In this document: positions 1-4,629 of the stretch, piece after piece
Layout of the letters: each line of letters opens with the position of its first letter
How positions within the stretch are numbered: position 1 is the first letter of the stretch
Source of the DNA: an uncultured Lachnospiraceae bacterium
Lineage (GTDB): Bacteria; Bacillota; Clostridia; Lachnospirales; Lachnospiraceae
DNA: 5,399 nucleotides
NCBI GenBank assembly: GCA_902803305.1
Contig: CADCPL010000130.1
Span: 1-5,399, forward strand
Direction of reading: 5' to 3'
Translations under genes and position numbers: made by a program
The notes under the pieces: model-generated
Database searches by the model: none
The model's input: the letters and a program-made list of their open reading frames with translations, nothing else
What the model was told of the DNA's origin: nothing

Positions 1-168
1 CTGGAGCACAAGATGAACTACAAGTTCGAAAGCGATGCTCCGGAAGAGATCAAAAAAGAACTGTTCGAGTGTGCGATGATGGTAGAGCAGCTTGATGACA
101 GGATGCTGATAATCAATGATAAGATCCAGAGAGCTAAGAAAGAAGAGGCGATCTGGAAGATAGTTTAA
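1..168 (+). CDS. C-terminal end of an unrecognised protein (5' end outside window)
   Basis: An open frame runs from the first base to a TAA at 166-168 and gives the last 55 residues of a protein. They are rich in Glu, Lys, Asp and Met, have no glycine or proline after the APEE segment, and end in EEAIWKIV, so they look like one or two amphipathic helices, possibly coiled coil. No signature motif is visible and I do not recognise the family. Codon choice (AAG, GAG, CTG, ATC, AGA) resembles the genes downstream, so it is probably a normal resident gene. The stop codon lies in the centre of an 18-bp palindrome (160-177). No canonical hairpin-plus-T-run terminator follows. An ATG at 13 exists, but nothing shows it to be the start. 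Confidence 0.6.
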   Translation: MEHKMNYKFESDAPEEIKKELFECAMMVEQLDDRMLIINDKIQRAKKEEAIWKIV

Positions 169-177
169 TTAAACTAT
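160..177. repeat. 18-bp perfect palindrome across the upstream stop codon
   Basis: ATAGTTTAATTAAACTAT is identical to its own reverse complement. It covers the last codons and the TAA (166-168) of the upstream gene, and its right end overlaps the left end of the structured element at 175-342. As RNA it could form a weak 7-bp stem with an AATT loop, but no T run follows, so it is a poor terminator. It could be a protein-binding dyad or the preferred target of whatever inserted next to it. Confidence 0.55.
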
Positions 178-342
178 ATGATACGAATTGCTCGTTTCTT
201 CGAAACTTTCGCAATTCTGCAAATATTCGGAATTCGCTGATTTACACTGTAAATCGCTACTTCCTCATATTTGTTGAGTTCCAAAGTCAAAAGGCGATCC
301 ATGCAAGCGTGATCGTCTTTGCCCTTGGAACTTTATCATATA
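175..342 (+). other. Structured ~168-nt element with four-way-junction fold (candidate ncRNA or MITE-like repeat)
   Basis: The two ends, TATATGATA (175-183) and TATCATATA (334-342), are exact reverse complements. Between them lie three adjacent hairpins that use nearly all the sequence. Hairpin A (185-217) pairs GAATTGC with GCAATTC and GTTTC with GAAAC around a TTC loop. Hairpin B (220-273) pairs CAAATAT with ATATTTG, GGAA with TTCC, and GATTTACA with TGTAAATC around a single C as drawn. Hairpin C (278-331) pairs GTTCCAA with TTGGAAC and then 290-299 with 311-320. Junction linkers are only 1 to 4 nt. One G-U pair (294/316) fits RNA from the + strand. It contains no usable open frame. The end repeats include TA dinucleotides, as in TA-target insertions, so a non-autonomous mobile repeat is equally possible. 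I cannot name a family. Confidence 0.5.
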
Positions 343-351
343 AATGAGGAG

Positions 352-380
352 TGGCCAGGTGGATGAGAGTCACCTGGCCA
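352..380. other. 10-bp perfect hairpin in the intergenic region
   Basis: TGGCCAGGTG (352-361) and CACCTGGCCA (371-380) are exact reverse complements with a 9-nt loop. The stem is GC-rich and should be stable as RNA. No T run follows on either strand (AATATTATG on the +; CTCCTCATT on the -), so it is not a standard intrinsic terminator. It sits ten bases beyond the structured element and may belong to the same transcript. An alternative is a dyad bound by a protein. Confidence 0.55.
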
Positions 381-409
381 ATATTATGAAAAAATACATC
401 TGGTTGTTT

Positions 410-438
410 GGAGAATCCTCTCCATTGGAGATGGTTTT
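410..438 (+). promoter_or_regulatory. Two mutually exclusive short hairpins (attenuator-like)
   Basis: TCTCC at 419-423 can pair either with GGAGA upstream (410-414, loop ATCC) or with GGAGA downstream (427-431, loop ATT). The second pairing is followed by TGGTTTT, a weak T run. This is the layout of a switch between alternative structures. Stems are only 5 bp, so the arrangement may be coincidental. A third alternative pairs GATGG (430-434) with CCATC (445-449). Confidence 0.25.
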
Positions 439-449
439 AATATACCATC

Positions 450-482
450 GAATTATGAACGAATTATGAACAAATAATGAAC
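450..482. repeat. Three 11-bp tandem direct repeats, possible response-regulator site
   Basis: Three consecutive 11-bp units read GAATTATGAAC (450-460), GAATTATGAAC (461-471) and AAATAATGAAC (472-482). The first two are identical; the third differs at two or three positions but keeps ATGAAC. The period is close to one helical turn. That is the usual architecture of sites for OmpR/PhoB-family response regulators (hexamer plus 5-bp spacer, as in Pho boxes and WalR boxes), though the hexamer here (GTTCAT on the - strand) does not match the WalR consensus TGTWAH. The array ends 84 bp before the predicted -35 of the next gene. Confidence 0.45.
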
Positions 483-539
483 ATATAGTAAATGTTTCTA
501 AACAAACCCAATAAACAGGCACATGATTTGTAGATAATG

Positions 540-571
540 CACAATACTTTTGCTCGCGCGCATATATTGTG
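540..571. promoter_or_regulatory. Inverted repeat overlapping the -35 box, candidate operator
   Basis: CACAATA (540-546) and TATTGTG (565-571) are exact 7-bp inverted repeats separated by 18 bp that include an alternating GCGCGC. The right arm overlaps the predicted -35 hexamer at 567-572. The left arm is part of ATGCACAATA (537-546), which recurs as ATGCACGATA at 597-606, around the expected transcription start. This could be a repressor site, but no regulator gene is visible to support it. Confidence 0.3.
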
Positions 572-595
572 TTTTTTTATGAAAAATGGTAAAAT
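567..595 (+). promoter_or_regulatory. Predicted extended -10 promoter for the 646 gene
   Basis: The -10 is TAAAAT (590-595), preceded by TGG at 587-589, which makes an extended -10. Seventeen bases upstream is TTGTGT (567-572), a weak -35 matching only TTG of TTGACA. Transcription would start near 602, leaving a leader of about 44 nt. The structured elements at 175-482 would then lie upstream of the transcript rather than inside it. Confidence 0.5.
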
Positions 596-635
596 TATGC
601 ACGATATTTGGTGTTTGATCGACAATGATCATCAT

Positions 636-640
636 GGAGG
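636..640 (+). promoter_or_regulatory. Ribosome binding site that fixes the start at 646
   Basis: GGAGG sits five bases before ATG 646. In-frame ATGs at 625 and 634 lie upstream of or overlap this site and have no ribosome binding site of their own, so 646 is the better start. Confidence 0.8.
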
Positions 641-645
641 TAGAA

Positions 646-1617
646 ATGGACGGATTTAGAGAGAGACTTGGAGGAAGATACGATCGTTCGGGCATGAGAG
701 GCGCAGGTTATGAGCGCCAGCCGGCTGAAGATCGCTATGAAGGCGAAAGATTTGAAAGGACTCCGAGAAGAAGTGCTCCCGAAGGCGTTTCAAGGGATGC
801 GATAAATGAATCGGTAAGCGAAGCGATAGCAAAGAGCAACAGAGAACAGCTTGATGTTATTGCGGATTTCTTTGATGAAGCCAAGGCTGACAGGATGGAA
901 TCCGAGAGAGCCATCATTGATGCCATTTCACACAGTATAAATGATGCAGCTTCCGCAACATCGCGTCGTGAGCCCGCAGCCGCTGCACCTGCTGCTCCGA
1001 TCGCGGTAGTTGATGAACAGAATGCGGAAACTCTTGCAAGGATAGAGAGGATCGCGGGACAGAATGCGGAGGTTCTTTCCGAGAGCAATGAAATGCTCGT
1101 AAGGAATGTGGAAAGCCTCAGGTCCAATGCAGAGGCTATCAACGAACTTAAGAATTCATCATCCGAGCTTTCCGACAGGATCGCACAGAGTCTGCAGGAG
1201 CTGTCCAGAAGCCAGACACCTTCCATGCAGGATCTCACGGTTGATTTTTCAAGTGAGAAGGATGAGATCATCGGAGCTATCGGTGACAACAGAGCGATAC
1301 TGAACATGATCCGTCAGGATGTTCTTAATGGTTTTACCAAGAATACCGAAGAGGATGAGCAGGAAGCTCCGGCTCCGTTTACCGCCGAGGATGCGGAAAA
1401 GCTATATAAAGAACTTGAGGATCATGTACACAAGGAATGTGTTAAGTGTTACAGAAATGTTCAGTCAGCGCTTGCCGAGCAGGATACCGAGGAAAAGGGC
1501 GGTCTTACCAAGTCGGTTGCGGGGCTTCGGATAATGGTACTGGTGACACTCATCCTGAACGTTGTGTCGCTTGTGCTGTACATTCTTTATGATGTTTTGG
1601 GTATTATATCTTTCTGA
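646..1617 (+). CDS. Unknown C-terminally anchored membrane protein with long coiled coil
   Basis: This encodes a 323-aa protein of unknown function that I do not recognise. From the N-terminus: residues 1-45 are a charged, Arg/Gly/Glu-rich, probably disordered segment; 48-105 are helical and acidic; 109-120 are an Ala/Pro linker; about 123-190 are a long Asn/Glu/Ser-rich helix with heptad-like hydrophobic spacing, a probable coiled coil; 200-230 form another helical stretch; 245-280 contain H260, H262, C265 and C268 (DHVHKECVKCY); and about 295-317 form one hydrophobic helix before a six-residue tail. There is no signal peptide, so the inferred topology is a cytoplasmic body anchored by its C-terminal helix. 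It has its own promoter (567-595) and a strong ribosome binding site. The M23 peptidase gene starts 11 nt after its stop, so the two are probably co-transcribed. A role as scaffold or regulator of the wall hydrolase is inference from position only. Confidence 0.85.
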   Translation: MDGFRERLGGRYDRSGMRGAGYERQPAEDRYEGERFERTPRRSAPEGVSRDAINESVSEAIAKSNREQLDVIADFFDEAKADRMESERAIIDAISHSINDAASATSRREPAAAAPAAPIAVVDEQNAETLARIERIAGQNAEVLSESNEMLVRNVESLRSNAEAINELKNSSSELSDRIAQSLQELSRSQTPSMQDLTVDFSSEKDEIIGAIGDNRAILNMIRQDVLNGFTKNTEEDEQEAPAPFTAEDAEKLYKELEDHVHKECVKCYRNVQSALAEQDTEEKGGLTKSVAGLRIMVLVTLILNVVSLVLYILYDVLGIISF

Positions 1618-1628
1618 TCTGATCCGCA

Positions 1629-3203
1629 ATGAGTTTTTTTACCAAGTATGTAAACGTTATTAAATATTCACACTATTTAGCAATGCTGGGTACAGCATTG
1701 CTAATTTTTGTAATTGCACCGGGCATTACCAAAATAGAAGATACCGGAAGCAATACGGTCAGTGTGTTCATAAACGGAACACAGGTCGGAACGGTTAAGG
1801 ATGCATCGGAGGTTGACGGCATGATCCTGGAGGCAAGACGCAGGATCGCCTCGGAAAGCAGCGGTCTTGTGCTTGTGAATTCCGAAGTTGTTCTGTCGGG
1901 CTCAACGGATGTCGTAGGTTACGTGGATGACCGCGAGACGATAGTCAACAATATATATGATGTCTTTCGCGAAAGCGTCATGAAGACAAAGCAGCCTGCT
2001 TATGAAGTCAAGATCAATGATTTTACCGTTAACCTGAAGAGCATTGAAGAGGTCATAGCACTTCTTAATGCTTCCAAGGAGGAATATGATCCGGATTCCG
2101 AGTGGAAGGTTTCGATAATACCCGACAATTCGAGGGAACTCAATGTTTTGACCACCAAGATAGATAAAGTGGCGAAACAGACACAGGAGACGGAAGAATT
2201 ATCCGCTTTTCCCGTAGGGGGAGCTCTTCTGAAAATGGAAGAGTTATATAAATCGGCGTATATCGATAATGTTGAAGACCAATATGAATTCGGAGTAAGA
2301 AATATCAATTTTGACGAAAATGTTGAGGTTGTCCAGGCTTATGTTGACGGCAACAAGATCAGCTCTCTTGAAGATGCCATAGAAGCAGTTACGAAAACAA
2401 GCCAAAAGAGTAAAAAATACGAGGTTGTCGCAGGAGATACGCTCGGTGTCATAGCGCAGAAAAACGACATGTCGATCGCCGACATCATAAAGCTTAACTC
2501 GGCAAGCATACCCGATGAAAAAGCAACGATCCGTGTCGGAGACGAGATAACCATTTCATCGCCCGAACCCGAGCTTTCAGTAGTAAGGACGGAGAGAAGA
2601 TATTATGAAGAAAACTACGATGCGGATGTCATCTATATAGATGAAGACAGCTGGTATACCAACCATACGGAGATCCTTCAGCAGCCGGTAACGGGATACC
2701 GAAAGGTCGTTGCCGACATAACATACAGGAATGCGGAGCTTACAAATACCGACATATTGTATGAAAATGTCACCGTCAAAGCTGTTGCAAAGATCGTAAA
2801 AAGAGGAACGAAGACCCCGCCCACATATATACACCCGGTTTGGGGAAGAGTGTCTTCGGGATTCGGACGAAGAAAAGCTCCGAAAAAGGGAGCGAGCACA
2901 TATCATAAGGGTGTTGACTTTGCTGTTCCCATCGGTACGGCCGTTATGGCGTCGTGTGGCGGAACGGTAACAAGAGCCGGATGGGGAAGCGGATACGGAT
3001 ACTGCGTTTATATACAGCATCCGGACGGAAGAAGCACCAGATACGGGCATCTGAGCAAGGTACTCGTTAAGGCGGGACAGACCGTTTCACAGGGGCAGAA
3101 GATCGCTCTTAGCGGAAATACCGGCGTATCGACGGGACCGCATCTGCATTTTGAGATTTTGGTAGGCGGTTCACAAGTAAATCCGCTCAAATATTTGCAG
3201 TGA
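1629..3203 (+). CDS. Membrane-anchored LysM-G5-M23 peptidoglycan endopeptidase
   Basis: This encodes a 524-aa wall hydrolase that should cleave peptide cross-links in peptidoglycan outside the membrane. Residues ~17-32 form an N-terminal membrane helix without a clear cleavage site, so an anchor is likelier than a signal peptide. Residues ~43-250 are an extracytoplasmic region common to clostridial proteins of this architecture. A LysM domain lies at ~262-310 (YEVVAGDTLGVIAQKN), a G5-like domain at ~314-392, and the M23 (LytM-type) catalytic domain at ~402-522. By family knowledge the zinc ligands are H426 and D430 (HKGVD) and H507 (HLHFE), and the catalytic histidines are H474 (YGHLS) and H505. 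All are present, so it should be active. ATG 1629 is the first possible start, because an in-frame TGA lies at 1620-1622; no Shine-Dalgarno sequence precedes it, which suggests translational coupling to the gene ending at 1617. A terminator-like hairpin lies within codons 17-27. Confidence 0.93.
   Translation: MSFFTKYVNVIKYSHYLAMLGTALLIFVIAPGITKIEDTGSNTVSVFINGTQVGTVKDASEVDGMILEARRRIASESSGLVLVNSEVVLSGSTDVVGYVDDRETIVNNIYDVFRESVMKTKQPAYEVKINDFTVNLKSIEEVIALLNASKEEYDPDSEWKVSIIPDNSRELNVLTTKIDKVAKQTQETEELSAFPVGGALLKMEELYKSAYIDNVEDQYEFGVRNINFDENVEVVQAYVDGNKISSLEDAIEAVTKTSQKSKKYEVVAGDTLGVIAQKNDMSIADIIKLNSASIPDEKATIRVGDEITISSPEPELSVVRTERRYYEENYDADVIYIDEDSWYTNHTEILQQPVTGYRKVVADITYRNAELTNTDILYENVTVKAVAKIVKRGTKTPPTYIHPVWGRVSSGFGRRKAPKKGASTYHKGVDFAVPIGTAVMASCGGTVTRAGWGSGYGYCVYIQHPDGRSTRYGHLSKVLVKAGQTVSQGQKIALSGNTGVSTGPHLHFEILVGGSQVNPLKYLQ
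1677..1709 (+). terminator. Terminator-like hairpin inside the M23 gene (possible attenuator)
   Basis: TTAGCAATGCT (1677-1687) and AGCATTGCTAA (1694-1704) are exact 11-bp inverted repeats with a GGGTAC loop, followed at once by TTTTT (1705-1709). This is the form of an intrinsic terminator, but it lies in codons 17-27 of the peptidase gene, in the membrane helix. The leucines here use TTA, TTG and CTA, while the rest of the window mostly uses CTT, CTC and CTG. It would stop transcription only when ribosomes do not cover it, so it could link peptidase transcription to translation. The stem is only moderately GC-rich. Confidence 0.4.
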
Positions 3204-3247
3204 TCGCTGTAAGATTTGTTAATAATCTCCGAAAAAATGCATAAATA

Positions 3248-3276
3248 TTGCATCGTAAATTTGGGGGTATTATAAT
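3248..3276 (+). promoter_or_regulatory. Predicted housekeeping promoter for murA
   Basis: A perfect -10 TATAAT (3271-3276) lies 17 bp after TTGCAT (3248-3253), a -35 that matches at TTG only. The surroundings are AT-rich. Transcription would start near 3283, giving a leader of about 36 nt. The gap between the M23 stop and murA (3204-3318) holds no strong terminator; only weak 5-bp stems are visible (3212-3216 with 3224-3228, and 3237-3241 with 3249-3253), so read-through from the M23 gene is possible. Confidence 0.6.
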
Positions 3277-3305
3277 TGTTTTGTATGTTCGAAACAGAAT
3301 AAAGC

Positions 3306-3310
3306 AGAGG
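3306..3310 (+). promoter_or_regulatory. Ribosome binding site that decides between two TTG starts of murA
   Basis: AGAGG lies two bases before TTG 3313 and eight bases before TTG 3319. Only the second distance is workable for initiation, and it yields the usual N-terminus MEQYIVKGG. Confidence 0.65.
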
Positions 3311-3318
3311 TATTGGAG

Positions 3319-4611
3319 TTGGAGCAGTACATTGTAAAGGGCGGCAACCCTCTTGTCGGAGAAGTTGAGATCGGCGGCGCCAAGAATGCGGCGCTTGGTA
3401 TCCTCGCAGCTTCCGTTATGACGAGTGAGCCCGTGACAATTGAAAATCTGCCTGACGTTCGTGACACGGCCGTGCTGATACAGGCCATGGAGAGTATAGG
3501 AACGAAGGTCGAGCGCATAGACCGGCATACGGTAAGGGTCAATGCGTCAAGTATAAATTCAATGACCATCGATGATGGTTATATCAAGAAGATCAGAGCA
3601 TCATACTATATGCTTGGCTCTCTTCTCGGAAGATTTCGCAGTGCACAGGTTGCTCTTCCGGGAGGATGTAATATCGGAAGCCGTCCGATAGACCAGCATC
3701 TGAAGGGCTTCAGGGCTCTCGGAGCCAAAGTGGAAGTATCAAGAGGTATGATATCCGCAGAGACGGAGGCGCTTGTAGGCAACCACATCTACATGGATGT
3801 TGTTACCGTCGGCGCAACCATCAATGTCATGCTTGCGGCAACTCTTGCGGTCGGAAAGACGATAATAGAAAATGCAGCCAAGGAGCCGCATGTCGTTGAT
3901 GTGGCAAACTTCCTGAACAGTATGGGTGCCAATATAAAGGGTGCCGGTACCGATGTCATAAGGATAAAGGGAGTGGAGAAGCTTCACGGGACGACTTATT
4001 CCATAATCCCGGATCAGATCGAAGCGGGAACATTCATGTTTGCCGCAGCCATCACCAAAGGTGATGTGATGATCAGAAATGTGATCCCCAAGCATCTGGA
4101 ATCCATAAGCGCGAAGCTTATAGAGATCGGATGTGAGATAGAAGAATTTGATGACTGCCTTCGTGTTGTTGCGGCAAGGAGACTTTCAAACACACAGGTT
4201 AAGACCCTGCCGTATCCCGGTTTTCCTACCGACATGCAGCCTCAGATAGCAACCACGCTTGCTCTTTCGGAAGGAATCAGCATAGTGACCGAAAGCATAT
4301 TTGAGAACAGGTTCAAGTATGTGGGAGAGCTTCTTCGGATGGGAGCCAATATAAAGGTTGAGGGAAATACTGCTATAATAGAAGGAGTTGAAGGGTTCAC
4401 CGGGGCAATGATCTCCGCACCGGATCTCCGGGCGGGAGCGGCACTTGTTCTTGCTGCACTTGTGGCAGACGGCTTTACAACAATAGATGATATCAAGTAT
4501 ATTGAGAGGGGTTACGAAGATTTTCCCGAGAAGATGAGGCAGCTTGGTGCCAACATCGAAAAGGTGGAAACGGACAGAGACATTCAGAAGTTCAAGTTAA
4601 AGGTGGGATGA
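3319..4611 (+). CDS. murA: UDP-N-acetylglucosamine 1-carboxyvinyltransferase (MurA)
   Basis: MurA transfers enolpyruvate from phosphoenolpyruvate to UDP-N-acetylglucosamine, the first committed step of peptidoglycan synthesis, in the cytoplasm; it is the target of fosfomycin. The 430-aa product is close to the 419 aa of the E. coli enzyme and covers the whole two-domain fold. Visible landmarks, numbered from TTG 3319: K22 and N23 (GGAKNAAL); the catalytic loop LPGGCNIGSRPID with C117 and R122; D305 in FPTDMQPQ; R371 in DLRAGAAL; and R397 in IERGYEDFPEK. C117 is the cysteine that fosfomycin alkylates in this family, so nothing suggests intrinsic target-based resistance. The start is TTG 3319 by ribosome-binding-site spacing; TTG 3313 would add two residues. 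It has its own promoter (3248-3276), and the HD-GYP gene follows after 18 nt without a terminator. Firmicutes often carry two paralogues (MurA/MurZ); which one this is cannot be told from the window. Confidence 0.97.
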   Translation: MEQYIVKGGNPLVGEVEIGGAKNAALGILAASVMTSEPVTIENLPDVRDTAVLIQAMESIGTKVERIDRHTVRVNASSINSMTIDDGYIKKIRASYYMLGSLLGRFRSAQVALPGGCNIGSRPIDQHLKGFRALGAKVEVSRGMISAETEALVGNHIYMDVVTVGATINVMLAATLAVGKTIIENAAKEPHVVDVANFLNSMGANIKGAGTDVIRIKGVEKLHGTTYSIIPDQIEAGTFMFAAAITKGDVMIRNVIPKHLESISAKLIEIGCEIEEFDDCLRVVAARRLSNTQVKTLPYPGFPTDMQPQIATTLALSEGISIVTESIFENRFKYVGELLRMGANIKVEGNTAIIEGVEGFTGAMISAPDLRAGAALVLAALVADGFTTIDDIKYIERGYEDFPEKMRQLGANIEKVETDRDIQKFKLKVG

Positions 4612-4617
4612 TCTCAT

Positions 4618-4622
4618 AGGAG
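4618..4622 (+). promoter_or_regulatory. Ribosome binding site for the GTG start at 4630
   Basis: AGGAG, followed by AAGG, lies seven bases before GTG 4630. The first in-frame ATG (4666) would remove the conserved VSDLRPGM start of the protein and has no such site. Confidence 0.75.
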
Positions 4623-4629
4623 AAGGTTA

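Noticed and set aside
175..342. Retron-type msr/msd RNA, because paired ends enclose several hairpins
   Set aside because: No reverse transcriptase or effector gene lies in the window, the flanking genes are an unrelated partial gene and cell-wall genes, and no conserved retron landmarks are recognisable.
352..380. Ordinary intrinsic terminator for the upstream gene
   Set aside because: The stem is good, but no T run follows on either strand, so it does not meet the usual pattern; it is kept as an unexplained hairpin.
450..482. Start of a CRISPR array
   Set aside because: Units are 11 bp and directly abutting with no spacers, and no cas genes are present.
498..695. Minus-strand open frame of 65 codons
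   Set aside because: It spans the promoter and start of the 646 gene, has no ribosome binding site and has no protein-like features; it is a chance frame in AT-rich DNA.
735..1307. Minus-strand open frame of 190 codons
   Set aside because: It lies wholly opposite the coiled-coil gene and is Ser/Leu/Ala-rich as expected from the complement of that repetitive helix; there is no ribosome binding site or promoter.
2577..3050. Minus-strand open frame of 157 codons
   Set aside because: It lies opposite the catalytic part of the M23 gene, whose own frame has all family motifs; the opposite product shows no recognisable domain.
3204..3318. Terminator between the M23 gene and murA
   Set aside because: Only weak 5-bp stems without a T run are present; the clear signal in this gap is the murA promoter.
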